A stretch of DNA of 64,000 bases from UBA4742 sp963734965 (GTDB taxonomy: Bacteria > Actinomycetota > Acidimicrobiia > Acidimicrobiales > Acidimicrobilacustridaceae). A program made the position numbers and the translations under genes. The stretch is from assembly GCA_963734965.1 (NCBI GenBank), contig CAVTJK010000004.1:1302001-1366000 (forward strand), read 5' to 3'. This document shows, piece by piece, positions 46,717 to 56,774 of this stretch (positions within the stretch are counted from its first letter, which is position 1; each line of letters starts with the position of its first letter). The notes under the pieces were generated by a model, which had not been told where the DNA came from, did no database searches, and worked only from the letters and a program-made list of their open reading frames with translations.

Positions 46717-47473
46717 TCAACGCGGCGGTTCCTTCGGCCGTACGTACTCGAGGAGGCGACCCAGGTCTCGGAAGCCCACGGCGGCGTAGACCCTCTCGGC
46801 CATCGGGGTGGACTGCAGGCTCGCGGTGGTGCAGCCGCGTTCGACGGCATCGGCGAGGTGGCGCGCCGTGAGGGCCGTGCCGAGGCCCCGTCGACGAGCC
46901 GACTCGATCGTCGTCACGTTGAACACGCCGCAGTCGCCGTCGCGGTCATACGCCATCGCCGTGGCCGCGTTCTCGCCGGCCAGTCGGGCGACCAGGACGT
47001 GGAACGCGCTCGGGTCACCGGCACCGAACAGGCCGGGCACTTCGAGGATCCGCAGGTACTCGTCCCAGTCGGGCGGTCCGAACTCGACCTCGGGGACTGC
47101 GATCGAGACACCCACCAACGACATACCCATGGCCAGGGTGGACTCCTCGACCCGGTACCCACGGTCGCTCAGCTCGGCTCGCATCCCGTCGTCGCTCTCG
47201 TGGACCCACGCCGCGTACGAGTCGATCCGCTGCGCTGCGATACGTCTCCTCCATCGCATCGGCGGCCGCGACTCGCTCGCGAGACCCAAGACCTCGATCG
47301 AACATGGCGTTGTTGAAGAACGTGCGCTCGGGCTCGCTCGGGAACACCGCCACCGCGACCCCGGTCTCCCGAACGAGCGCCGCGCCCGCTGAGCCTCGCG
47401 TGTACTCCTCCCACGACGCCACCAGCGTGGCCGCTCCCCGCCGGTACAGCTCGTCATCCGTCACGTCGGTCAC
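46717..47473 (-). CDS. GNAT acetyltransferase (one frameshift)
   Basis: About 252 residues after a shift near 47243. The acetyl-CoA binding motif is TIESARRRGLGTALTARHLA (R/Q-x-x-G-x-A type), preceded by AMAYDRDGDCGVFNVTT. The tail MAERVYAAVGFRDLGRLLEY is the GFR strand of GNATs. The N-terminal 120 residues form an unassigned extension with AVFPSEPERTFFNNAMFDRG, as in two-domain GNATs. The GTG at 47473 is a tentative start. Confidence 0.72.
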
Positions 47474-47508
47474 GACCGAGATGCCCGCCGCTCGACCGAA
47501 CGGCGCCC

Positions 47509-48277
47509 CTAGTCCGCCTGCTCGGTCGGGCGGATCAGCACCTCGTTGATGGCCACGTGCCGGGGACGGGTCACGATGAAGCGGATCGTCTCGGCGATGT
47601 CGAGGGCCTCGAGCCGCTCGACCCCCTCGAAGCGCTTCAGCGACGCCTCGCGGATCTCGGGCCGCAGATGGCTGGACAACTCGGTCGACACGGCGCCCGG
47701 CTCGATCACCGACACCCGCACGTGCTGGCCCGTGACCTCCTGGCGCAGCGCCTCGGACAGCGCGCTCGACCCCGAACTTGGTCAGGTTGTAGACCGCGGA
47801 GCCGGCCCGCGGCCGCCGACCGGCCACCGAGCTCACGTTCACCAGATCCGACACCCGGCGCGGGCTGTCCTCGGCGGCCGCGATCAGATGCGGGAGGGCG
47901 GCGTGGGTCACGTGCAAGAGCGCTTTGAGGTTGAGGTCGACCATCCGGTCCCACTCCTCGAGCGGCGCGTCGATGGCGGGGCCGAGCAGCATCACGCCGG
48001 CGTTGTTCACCACGGTGTCGAGCCGGCCGAGCTCGCCCATGGTCCGCTCGACCAGCGCACTGGCGTCGTCCGGCACGGTGATGTCGCTCTCGACGACCAG
48101 CGCCGTACCGCCCGATTCGGTGATCTGGGCCGCCACCTTCTCGAGCCGATCGACCCGGCGCGCCGCGATGACGACCGACGCACCCGCCCCGGCCAAGCTC
48201 GACGCGGTCGCCTCGCCGATCCCGCTGCTGGCGCCGGTCACCAGCGCCACCGTTCCCGTCAGGATCGCGTCAGCCAT
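47509..48277 (-). CDS. Short-chain dehydrogenase/reductase (one frameshift)
   Basis: About 255 residues. The NAD(P) motif is VALVTGASSGIGEATASSL, then NNAGVMLLGPAIDA and the catalytic VNVSSVAGRRPRAGSAVYNL with YNLTK supplying Tyr and Lys. The frame shifts near 47770; the rest (VSVIEPGAVSTELSSHL) matches the family. It follows the divergent UPF0182 region and precedes the GNAT gene. Such NADP-dependent SDRs often reduce serine-like or hydroxy-acid substrates; here substrate unknown. Confidence 0.8.
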
Positions 48278-48440
48278 TCGTGCACCTCCGAGTCACACCC
48301 CCGCCGTCGCGCCGGATGCGCGCCACGAGGACGGCGCGCACCCTACCGGCGTCGCCTCGACCTCGACACCACGCCGCTGCCGAAAGATCGACGCGCCCCG
48401 CCGAACCAGAAACGCGGCGCGCCGAAAAGGGCGCGCGCGT

Positions 48441-51400
48441 CTACGAGGACGTCGGTGGCTTCGACGTCGTCGTCGAGGCCGAGCCGTTCTCCTGCAGTTG
48501 GGCCTGGGCGATGTACGCGGCCGCCTGGTTCACCGTCTTCTGATAGGTGTTCAGATCGCAGACACCCGCCGCGCAGCTCGTCTTGAGGTCGCTCTGGGCC
48601 TTGTTGAGCAGGGTGGCGGCCGCGGCCAGCAGCTGGGGGACGGTCAGGTTGGTCGGCACCGTTCCGCTGGTCGTCGGCGCCGTCGTGGTCGTCGAAGAGG
48701 ACGACGTGGCCGGTGCGGTGGTCGTGGTCGTCGGCTGGTTGTTGGTGCCGTTCGGGGTGTCGGACGCGGTCTGGCCCTGGGGCTGGCCGACGTCGTCGAA
48801 GGAATGGGGCGGCGCGTTCGGGAACAGGGCCTGCAGGGCCTCGGACACGGTGGGCTTGATCTGGATCTGCTCGCTGTTGCCCGAGCCGAACGCGGCCACC
48901 ACCGCCTGGATCTGCGGAACCTCGGTCCCACCCTGGGCGGCCACGTACAACGGCCGTATGTAGACGATCGTGTCGTTGACCGGGAACAGCACGAGGTTGC
49001 CCCACGTCACCGACGAACCCTGCTGGTTGAGCGGCGTCGTCGTCGCCGAAACTAACTTGTTCGACGAGATGTCGGCCCCGACGATGGCCGGGCCCGCGAC
49101 CTGTTGGTCGCTGGGTAACTGGTACTCGATCAGTTGACCGAAGTCGTCGTTGAGGTCGTCGCTCTTGGCCACCATGAAGGCGGTGAGCACCTTCTTCGAA
49201 TCGTTGTCCGAGAACGGCACGAACGAGCGGAACAACATGTAGGACGCCTGGGACTCCTGCGGCAGCTTGAAGATGCCGTAGTAGGGGTCGACGCGCTTCT
49301 CCTTGGCCAGCACGGACTGGCCCTGCTGGTTGAGCTGCGTCGTCTGCTGCGAGTTCACCACGGCCCGACCCGGGTCCTGGGCGACCGACCAGCCGGCGGT
49401 CTGGCCGTAGAACGCCTGCGGGTCGTTGATGTGGTAGCGGCCCCACATGTTGGTCTGGACGGTGTAGATGTCCTGCGGATAGCGGAAGTGGTCCTTCAGC
49501 CCCTGCGGGATGAGGCCCTGGTCGAACAGCTTGGGGAAGGCGGCCTCGTAGGCCTTGATGATCGGGTCCTTCTTGTCGACCACGTAGAGCGTGACCGTGC
49601 CGTCATAGGCATCGACGACGGCCTTGACCGAGTTGCGCACGTAGTTGAAGTCTCGGTTGAGCCCGCTGTTGCCGTCGAGGTTGGTGGGATCGGCCTGCTG
49701 GGCGTTCGGGTAGTGATCGGTCGTCGTGTAGGCGTCGATGATGTAGTCGATCTTGCCGTCGACCACCACCGGATACGGATCGTTGTCGAAGGCCAGGAAG
49801 GGCGCCACCTGCTTGACGCGCTGCTGCACGTCGCGGACGTAGAGGATCTTCGACCCGGGCGTCACGTAGCTCGAGATCAACGGGTTCCAGTCCCCGAAGC
49901 GCAGGGCGAAGGCGGCCTTGCGCAGCCACGAGTTCATGTCGACGCCGCCGGCGCCGTTGTAGGACGAGGTCGACGGCGACCCGTCCTTGTTCAGGTAGTC
50001 GACCTCTTTGGCCTTGGAGCTGTCGACGATGGCGTACCCGCTCTGGTCGAGCGAGAAGTACACCTGCGGCTTGGCGATCGCGACCTTGATGGCGTCGCGG
50101 TTCACGTCGGTGGGCACGTTCTTGATCAGGTAGTTGGGTCCACCCGAGTCGGTCATCGAGTTGGCCGGAGCCAGCGCCACCCCGTAGCCGTGGGTGTAGA
50201 GGATGTGCTGGCCTTCCCAGCTCTGCGACGGCGCCTGCGACAGGTTGAGGTCGCGACTCGACACCACCACCTGGGTCTCGGTCGGCTGGCCGTTGACACC
50301 GGTCACCTTGTAGCGGTCGGTGATCAAGCTGTTGAAGGTCGTGTAGGCCAGGTAGCCCTGCTGCTTCTGGTACGTGTCCTTGACGACCTGGTCGTCGAGC
50401 AGCGGGATGTTCAGGAGCGCGCTCTTGTTGGCCGCCAACGTCGCACTGGCCACGTCAGGGTCGTTGTTGTCGACATAGGCGCGGGTCTTGACGTGGTCGA
50501 GGCCCATGGCCTGGCGGGTCGCGATGATGTTGTTCTTGATGTACGGCGCTTCCCGGGTGGACTCGCTCGGCTTGACCCGCACGGCCTCGATGAACGCCGG
50601 GTAGGCGGTGCCGGCGATGATGCTGACCAGCGCCCACAGTCCGACGGCCACGGCGGGCAGCACCCAGCCGCGCTGCCAGATGTTGTAGATGAACAGGCCG
50701 CACGACAGCACGGCGATGAACAGCAGCAGCTCGAGCGCCGGCAACGAGGCGTGGACGTCGGCGTAGGTCGCGCCCTCGACGTAGCCCCGCGTCGAGAACG
50801 TGAGGGCGTAGCGGGCCAGGTAGTAGTCGACCGCCTTGACCAGCGCCAGCGCGGCCAGGATGACCGAGACATGGGCCTTGACCTGCGGGGTCACCCGTTG
50901 CAGCGGGCTCTGGGGCCGGATCCCCCCGTTGAGGTAGTCGGCCACCAGCGTGATGAGCAGGATGATGATCAGCGAGTCGAACAACCAGCCCGTGACCCCG
51001 ACGAGGAACGGCAGGCGGAAGACGTAGAAGCCGACGTCGGTGTGGAAGGTCGCGTCCTTGACCCCGAAGCTCTGCGAGTGGGTGAACAGGATCCACTGCT
51101 GCCAGAGGTTGGCCTGCCCGACGCCGGCGATCAGGCCGAACAGCAACGACACGCCGCCTCGCACCATCCAGGCCCGGCGATCCACGAAGTCGTGGTAGCG
51201 CGACAGCAGCTCGTCCTCGGGACCGGCGGGGCGGAACGTCGGCGCCGTGCGGTCGGCCACGGTCAGGCTGACGAAGCAGAGGGCGAAGAAGGTGAGGGTG
51301 AAGATGGCGCCGAGGGCGATCTTGGCCGACAGGATCCCCGTGAAGACCGACTGCAGGTGCAGGTTCTGGAACCAGAGGTAGTCGGTGTAGAAGCGGGCGA

Positions 51401-51521
51401 TGCCTCGCAGCGAGGTGATCAGCAGGAACAGGACGACGATGCCCACGACGAGCAGGACCCGTCCCCGCCCACTGGTGCGACGACGGCGGTGTCGGCGCGG
51501 CATTTCACTCGGCGCTCTCAT
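48441..51521 (-). CDS. UPF0182 family membrane protein
   Basis: An intact protein of about 1,026 residues matching UPF0182/COG1615, which is nearly universal in actinobacteria. The N-terminal 330 residues hold about seven membrane helices (VLLVVGIVVLFLLITSLRGI, IALGAIFTLTFFALCFVSLT, SLIIILLITLVADYLNGGI). The large outside domain follows (YTHGYGVALAPANSMTDSGG, FRYPQDIYTVQTNMWGRYHI). A Thr/Ser-rich low-complexity linker and a helical tail end it. Function unknown; envelope-related roles are suspected. Starts at 51530 and 51503 are also possible. Confidence 0.9.
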   Translation of the reverse strand: MRAPSEMPRRHRRRRTSGRGRVLLVVGIVVLFLLITSLRGIARFYTDYLWFQNLHLQSVFTGILSAKIALGAIFTLTFFALCFVSLTVADRTAPTFRPAGPEDELLSRYHDFVDRRAWMVRGGVSLLFGLIAGVGQANLWQQWILFTHSQSFGVKDATFHTDVGFYVFRLPFLVGVTGWLFDSLIIILLITLVADYLNGGIRPQSPLQRVTPQVKAHVSVILAALALVKAVDYYLARYALTFSTRGYVEGATYADVHASLPALELLLFIAVLSCGLFIYNIWQRGWVLPAVAVGLWALVSIIAGTAYPAFIEAVRVKPSESTREAPYIKNNIIATRQAMGLDHVKTRAYVDNNDPDVASATLAANKSALLNIPLLDDQVVKDTYQKQQGYLAYTTFNSLITDRYKVTGVNGQPTETQVVVSSRDLNLSQAPSQSWEGQHILYTHGYGVALAPANSMTDSGGPNYLIKNVPTDVNRDAIKVAIAKPQVYFSLDQSGYAIVDSSKAKEVDYLNKDGSPSTSSYNGAGGVDMNSWLRKAAFALRFGDWNPLISSYVTPGSKILYVRDVQQRVKQVAPFLAFDNDPYPVVVDGKIDYIIDAYTTTDHYPNAQQADPTNLDGNSGLNRDFNYVRNSVKAVVDAYDGTVTLYVVDKKDPIIKAYEAAFPKLFDQGLIPQGLKDHFRYPQDIYTVQTNMWGRYHINDPQAFYGQTAGWSVAQDPGRAVVNSQQTTQLNQQGQSVLAKEKRVDPYYGIFKLPQESQASYMLFRSFVPFSDNDSKKVLTAFMVAKSDDLNDDFGQLIEYQLPSDQQVAGPAIVGADISSNKLVSATTTPLNQQGSSVTWGNLVLFPVNDTIVYIRPLYVAAQGGTEVPQIQAVVAAFGSGNSEQIQIKPTVSEALQALFPNAPPHSFDDVGQPQGQTASDTPNGTNNQPTTTTTAPATSSSSTTTTAPTTSGTVPTNLTVPQLLAAAATLLNKAQSDLKTSCAAGVCDLNTYQKTVNQAAAYIAQAQLQENGSASTTTSKPPTSS

Positions 51522-51642
51522 GAGGCGCACAGCCTACGAGACTGCGCGTCGCTTGCAGGCGCGGGTGAGCGAAGTCGAACGACTGGCCCCGATCGGTCGA
51601 TTCGCGAGGCTGACGGCCGGGGCCGGCGAGCCCGCGATCCGG

Positions 51643-52551
51643 TCAGGGCTTGCAGACGACCCCGGTGCATTGAGGCTCGACCAGGTTGCCCGAGGCCCGG
51701 TTGTGGCCCCCGTCGATGATGGCGCCGTTGAAGGGCGGGACCGGCTCGATGTAGATGCCCCGGCCCCCGTTCCCGATCACGGTGTTGTGAGCCAGGGTCA
51801 CCGCGGTCGGGAACCGGCCCCCGATCGGCGGAAGAAGCCGGTGATGGTGATGCCGTCTCCGGCGCTGCCGACGATCACGTTCTTGGTGATGGCCACCGTC
51901 ACGTAGCCGGGTTCGTTGACCAGGCTGATCCCCGCACCGGTCGAGCCGACGATGAGGTTGTTGGCGATGGTGCCATCGACATCTGGGAAGTCGAAGCCGG
52001 CCGACCCATGGATGCCACTCCCGACGATCACGTTGTGGGTGATCGACAGCTCGACGCCGCAGTTGAAGTCGACGAAGGCGACCCCACCGAGCGTGTTGTG
52101 GGTCAGCGTCATGTCGAAGCAGACCGGAGTCTGGATCCCCCCGTCAACGACGCTGTGGGTGACCGTGAGGCCGATCGATCCAGCAGAACGGGCTGCAGCC
52201 GACGCCCCGATGTGACCCCCGACGTGAACATGCGCCAGGGTCACCGCCGGCTGGAGCTCGCCGAGGATCGAGCCCGTGACCGAGCCGTTCTTGAGCGAGG
52301 TGATCTGGTGATCGGACACCATGACGTCCCCGTTGACGGTGTGCCCCCGAAGGTCGAGAACGACAGCCGGCCTTGGAGCCCTCGACCGTGACGTCGCAGT
52401 TCAGATCGGTGGTCAACCGTGAGCTCGTGACCACATCCGCTCCCGCGGGACCACAACTGACCACCGGGAGCGCCTGTGCGCTGGCCGCCACCGCCGGGAC
52501 GCAGAGCCCGACCATGACCACCGCCAACGCCGCCGCGAACCGTCGCACCAT
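51643..52551 (-). CDS. Secreted parallel beta-helix protein (two frameshifts)
   Basis: A Sec signal peptide (AAALAVVMVGLCVPAVAASA) begins the protein. After a shift near 52370 the body is a right-handed beta-helix of NosD/pectate lyase type with repeating N-x-(I/V)-V-G units: THNTLGGVAFVDF, THNVIVGSGIHG, ANNLIVGSTGAG, TKNVIVGSAGDG and, after a shift near 51830, AHNTVIGNGGRG. It ends EPQCTGVVCKP. About 300 residues. Acidic catalytic groups of pectate lyases are not evident, so a structural or binding role is also possible. Confidence 0.75.
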
Positions 52552-52654
52552 CAGATGCCCCTCCCCATCGGCGACCGCTCAGCCGCCTCCGCCCGAAACC
52601 TTGGCACACCCACCTGAAGCTCGCCTGAAGAGGGCGCGCTCGTGGAACGGGCCG

Positions 52655-54727
52655 TCAGTCGGCCTTGGGGGCGACCAGGCAGCGACAGTGGGTGGCGATG
52701 GGCGGGGCCACGTGTCCGGTCGGGAAGGCTTCGCCCTTGGGGATGTCGCCGGCCAGCGCGTTGTCGTCGCAGTCGGGCGACGGCGTGGAGCCGTCGTCGA
52801 CCACCCAGTGCACGAGCGTCCCCTTGGGCAGGGCATCGATGAGGCCCTGGTTGGCCGCGCTCAGGGTGAACCGCGACACGAGCTCGTCGACCCGTTGGCC
52901 CTTCCACTCGCGGTAGCAAGCCCGCAGGCGCTCGGCCAGCTCGTCGCTGTCGCCCTCGGTCTCGCCGAAGCATCGCTCGAGGCGGTCGCGCAGGGGCTCG
53001 ACCAGCTCGGCCGCCAGCTGATCGGCCAGCGGCGCGCCACGGTCCGACCCGATCTTGGACGAGCGGCGGCCGGCGTCCACGAGTTCGGCCCCCGTGGTCG
53101 CCGCCGCCACGAGCTGCGGGAGGGCGGCGTCGCGGTAGCGCTTGCGATGGATCTCGTCGTCGGGCAGCGCCGCCTCGGCCGTCGGGGCGCCCTTCTGGCG
53201 GCGCACGGTGTCGAGCAGCTCGTTCTGCTCGTCGGACAGCTCACGCTTGATCCGTCGGCTCAGCGCCCGCTCGGTCTCGATCAGGGCGGCGTCGCGTCGG
53301 GCGATCAGCTGGTGGTCGGGATCGCTCGGCTCCGCCTCCGGCTCGTCCTCGGCCCCGTCGGCGGCCTTGGTGTCGTCGGCCAGGGCCGCGGTCTGGACGT
53401 CCCGAGCCAGGCGGGCCAGCTCGGCCACCTCGGCTTCGTCGACCACGATCTCCTCGACGATCTCGATGTCCGTCTCGGTCTCGGTGATGGTCACCCCGTC
53501 GGGGCCGGCCTCGAGCGTCTCCTCGCGGATGCGGGCGAACAGGCCGCTGACCTCGGTGGTCTTCGATCCCTCGGCCGACTCGGACTCGGACTCGACGGCC
53601 TCGACTGCCTCGGTGTCCGGCGCCGCGTCGCCGTTGGTCTCTGTCGTGTCGGTGGGCTCGGCCGCGCTCGGCGCCTCGTCCTCGGCCGGGATGACCTTGA
53701 CCGACGACGAGTGGCGGCCTTCGACCGACGAATCGGACCGGGCCCGCGGCACCTCGGCCTCGGGCTCGGCATCGCCCGGCGCGGCATCGTCGTCATCCGC
53801 AGCCGGCTCGGGTTCGTCCGGCTCGCTCGCCGCCACCGGCGCGCCCGGCTCGGCCGGCGCGGCGTCGGGCTCGGCGTCGGCTGGACCACCCTCGCCGTCG
53901 ATCCCCGGATCGACCGCGGTCGCATCCGGCGCGACATCGGGGAGCCCGGCCGCTTCGCGCTCGAGCTGGTCGGCCGTCGGCTCGAGCTCGTCGCCGGCGC
54001 GCAGTGCCGCCGCCTCGGCCGCCAGGCGCGCCTCGGGCAACGCGACCTGCAGCTCGTCGGTCGCCACGTCGAGCGTCTCGCGCACGACGTCGTAGGCGGC
54101 CATGAGCCGATCGCGTCCGGCCTGGAGCCGCTCGATCTGCTGACGGAACTGCTTGCGCCGGCGGGCCAGGTCGCTCAGCATGCGCTCGCGCACCCTCTGG
54201 GCCTCGGCCACCATGTCGCGGCCCTCCTGGCGCCCGCGCTCGACCTCGGCGGCGGCGGCGTCCTGGGCCTGGGCCCGCAGGTCGTCGCCCTCGCGGCGGA
54301 TGGCCTCGACCTCGGCCGCCGCCTCAGCCGTGCGCCGCTCGAGGACCTCGGCCGCTTCGCGGCGCAGCCGGCTGGCCTCCTCGGACGCCTCGGTCAGCAG
54401 CTGGGTGGCCTGGCGCTCGGCCTTGGCTTGGGTCTCCTCGGCCACCGAGCGGGCGGCGTCGAGCACCCGAGCCGTCTCTTCGCCGAGCAGGGCGGTGAGT
54501 CGGGCGGGGTCGATGTTGCGATTGCGCTCGGCGTCCTCCTGGGCGGCGCGCAGCTCGCGCTCGAGATCGAGCATGTCGGTGCGGGCGGCGCGCAGCTCGG
54601 CCGACACCGAGAGGAGGAAGCCCTGGACCTCGATCGGATCGAAGCCCTTGCGGGCCATCGAGAAGGACTTGCGGGCGATGTCGTCGGGCGTCAGCGCCGA
54701 ACCACCGTCTGAGGAGCTCGTAGCCAC
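52655..54727 (-). CDS. DivIVA-domain protein with long acidic linker and MuF-like C-terminus
   Basis: An intact protein of about 690 residues. Residues 10-60 are a DivIVA membrane-curvature motif (LTPDDIARKSFSMARKGFDP). Residues 60-250 are coiled coil (ERQATQLLTEASEEASRLRR). A 220-residue Ala/Glu/Asp/Pro-rich disordered linker follows. The last 200 residues are a folded domain with RDAALPQLVAAATTGAELVD, and the end carries DGSTPSPDCDDNALAGD and HCRCLV, the Cys/His pattern of Mu F-like phage head-morphogenesis domains. DivIVA proteins recruit the polar growth machinery; the C-terminal domain is not part of typical Wag31. The GTG at 54727 is the start. Confidence 0.8.
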   Translation of the reverse strand: MATSSSDGGSALTPDDIARKSFSMARKGFDPIEVQGFLLSVSAELRAARTDMLDLERELRAAQEDAERNRNIDPARLTALLGEETARVLDAARSVAEETQAKAERQATQLLTEASEEASRLRREAAEVLERRTAEAAAEVEAIRREGDDLRAQAQDAAAAEVERGRQEGRDMVAEAQRVRERMLSDLARRRKQFRQQIERLQAGRDRLMAAYDVVRETLDVATDELQVALPEARLAAEAAALRAGDELEPTADQLEREAAGLPDVAPDATAVDPGIDGEGGPADAEPDAAPAEPGAPVAASEPDEPEPAADDDDAAPGDAEPEAEVPRARSDSSVEGRHSSSVKVIPAEDEAPSAAEPTDTTETNGDAAPDTEAVEAVESESESAEGSKTTEVSGLFARIREETLEAGPDGVTITETETDIEIVEEIVVDEAEVAELARLARDVQTAALADDTKAADGAEDEPEAEPSDPDHQLIARRDAALIETERALSRRIKRELSDEQNELLDTVRRQKGAPTAEAALPDDEIHRKRYRDAALPQLVAAATTGAELVDAGRRSSKIGSDRGAPLADQLAAELVEPLRDRLERCFGETEGDSDELAERLRACYREWKGQRVDELVSRFTLSAANQGLIDALPKGTLVHWVVDDGSTPSPDCDDNALAGDIPKGEAFPTGHVAPPIATHCRCLVAPKAD

Positions 54728-54794
54728 GAGGGCGATGGTACTCAGCCGCCCCCGCCGATTCGGTGAGGGTAGGAGGAGGACAAGCGGGAGCCCG

Positions 54795-55973
54795 CTAGCC
54801 CGTGCAGCCGGTCTTGTCGTCGTGGGACTGCGTCGGCAGCACCTTGTAGCCGCCGCCCAACTTGGTGAGCGCGGCCAGAGCCTGGTCGATGTCGTCGACC
54901 GGCACCACCGCCAGCGAGCCCGAGTACTTCTTGGCCTCGGTGTACTCGCTGCGAGGCACGAGCATCTCCTGGGCCCCCGCCGCTTTGACGGCCAGGACCT
55001 TCTGGTGCATGCCGCCGATCGGTCCGACACAGCCGTTGGCGTCGATCGTGCCCGTCGTGGCCACCTTGTGGCCTCCGGTCAGCGAGCCCTGGGTCATCAC
55101 GTCCATGATCCCGAGGGTGAAGGCCAGTCCGGCCGAGGGGCCACCCACGTCGGGCGTCGACACCGAGATCGTCACGGGCAGGTCGGGGTAGCGCAGGTTG
55201 TGGTCCTGGCTCTTGACGCCGAGGAAGGCCTGGTCCTTGTTGGACGGGTTGGTGGCCAAGGTGACCGTCCGGGTCACCTTGTCGCCGCCGTGGACCGGCT
55301 CGATGTCGAGGGACACCTCGTCGCCGGGATGATGGCTCTGGATGGCCTTGGAGAGATCCTGCGCGAACTTGATGGGCGCCCCGTTGACACCGACGATGGT
55401 GTCGCCGGCCTTCAAGACCTTGCCCGCCGGCGAGTCCTTGACGACGGCGACGATCTCGGCCCCCGATGCGCTGGCCACCACGTGGTACCCGAGGTGGTCG
55501 AGGGCGACCACGCTGGCGATCGTCTTCGAGTCGGCCATCTGCTCGAGGTTGAGCTTCTCGTTGGCGGCGGGCGACTGGTTGGGAGGCACGATGTCGCTGG
55601 CCTTGGCGATGGTGATCGACGAGTCGAGATGGGCCAGGGTCCACTCGAGGGCGGTGGCCTCGCGGGTCGTGACCGAGACCGTGACGTAGTAGATCGACCC
55701 GGTCTGCGGGTAGGTCGGCGCGCCCTTCACCTTGATGACGTTCTGGGTCCGGTAGGTCGCCCCGGGCGACAACAGGTAATAGGGGACGTGGACCACGGTG
55801 GCCACGATCAACACGACGGCGATGAAGAGGATGGCGCTCACGGTCCCGATGAGCCAACGCGTCCGACGGCGGCGACGGCGCTGCTCCTCGGGCGTCAGCG
55901 GCTCGGCCGCGTCGGCATCAGCGGGATCGGAAGGGGGTTCGACGTCGGTTAGGTTGTCGATCGAGGTGTCCAC
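54795..55973 (-). CDS. YlbL-type PDZ/Lon-like membrane protease
   Basis: An intact 392-residue protein. One N-terminal membrane anchor (TVSAILFIAVVLIVATVVHV) is followed by a PDZ domain near residues 165-240 (AEIVAVVKDSPAGKVLKAGD) and a Lon-like S16 domain. The catalytic Ser lies in DVGGPSAGLAFTLGIMDVM and the Lys in GGMHQKVLAVKAAGAQEMLV, the Ser-Lys dyad of the family. It cleaves membrane or secreted substrates. It is transcribed toward the DivIVA gene. Confidence 0.9.
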   Translation of the reverse strand: MDTSIDNLTDVEPPSDPADADAAEPLTPEEQRRRRRRTRWLIGTVSAILFIAVVLIVATVVHVPYYLLSPGATYRTQNVIKVKGAPTYPQTGSIYYVTVSVTTREATALEWTLAHLDSSITIAKASDIVPPNQSPAANEKLNLEQMADSKTIASVVALDHLGYHVVASASGAEIVAVVKDSPAGKVLKAGDTIVGVNGAPIKFAQDLSKAIQSHHPGDEVSLDIEPVHGGDKVTRTVTLATNPSNKDQAFLGVKSQDHNLRYPDLPVTISVSTPDVGGPSAGLAFTLGIMDVMTQGSLTGGHKVATTGTIDANGCVGPIGGMHQKVLAVKAAGAQEMLVPRSEYTEAKKYSGSLAVVPVDDIDQALAALTKLGGGYKVLPTQSHDDKTGCTG

Positions 55974-56039
55974 GGCGGCGGAAAGCCTGCCACGGAACCG
56001 AGCCCCGTCACTCGCGGGAGGCCCCCGTTCCCGAACCAG

Positions 56040-56658
56040 GTGACCCTCCGATCGGGCCGTCCGCGGCCCACCGACGACGCACCGCGGCGCGGGCCGGTCA
56101 CGAGAACGATCCCGGCGCCGCCCGCCAGCTCGTCGACGACCCCGAGCCCGCGGTCCGGGCGACCGCGTTCGGCGCCCTCCAACGCCTCGGCGCCCTCACG
56201 GTCGACGAGCTGGCCGCCGCCATCGCCGACCCGTCCCCGGTGGTGCGCATCCGGGCCGCCGAGATCCTCGCGACCTGGCCGGGCGATCGACCCGCCGAGC
56301 GGGCTGGTGCTGCTGACCGACGGCGACGCCGCCGTCGTCGAAGTGGCGGCGTGGGCCGCGGGCGAGCGCGTGCCCCCCGAAGCGGCGGCCCTCGGCGTCC
56401 TCGATCGCCATCGCCACCGGCCACGACGACGCCCTGTGCCGAGAGGCGGCCGTCGCCGCCCTGGGCGCCATCGGCGATCCCGCCGGCCTGCCGGCGATCC
56501 TCGCCGCCACCACCGACAAGGCGACCGTGCGCCGGCGCGCCGTCATCGCCCTCGCCCCCTTCGACGGCCCCGAGGTGGATGCCGCCCTCGAGACGGCCCG
56601 GTCCGATCGCGACTGGCAGGTCCGCCAGGCCGCCGAGGACCTCCTCGCCGACGACTGA
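56040..56658 (+). CDS. HEAT-repeat protein (several frameshifts)
   Basis: Three or more helical repeats of PBS-lyase HEAT type occur across frames: RQLVDDPEPAVRATAFGALQ, LAAAIADPSPVVRIRAAEIL, CREAAVAALGAIGDPAGLPA and VRRRAVIALAPFDGPEVDAA, ending RQAAEDLLADD. About 205 residues after repair; shifts near 56090, 56290 and 56400. It begins near a GTG at 56040, 67 bases from the divergent YlbL gene. It probably acts as a protein-binding scaffold. Confidence 0.7.
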
Positions 56659-56692
56659 CCGACTCCCGCACCTCGCCCTGTACATCGAGTTC

Positions 56693-56737
56693 TGGTGCCG
56701 TCGCGTGACCCCCAGGGTCACGTTTGCGGCACCAAAA
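56693..56737. terminator. Two-part palindromic terminator between HEAT and hydratase genes
   Basis: An outer stem TGGTGCCG/CGGCACCA encloses an inner stem CGTGACCC/GGGTCACG with a 3-base loop. AAAA follows on the right. It sits between convergent genes. The outer arm plus TCGCG recurs at 6493, so it belongs to a dispersed palindromic element. Confidence 0.6.
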
Positions 56738-56774
56738 CGGTGGGTGGGTGGGCAGGGCGAGCGGGCGAGGACGG

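Noticed and set aside
49134..51719. An 861-codon rightward open frame opposite the UPF0182 gene
   Set aside because: It mirrors codon bias of the UPF0182 gene on the other strand and shows low-complexity His/Val/Arg/Gly runs.
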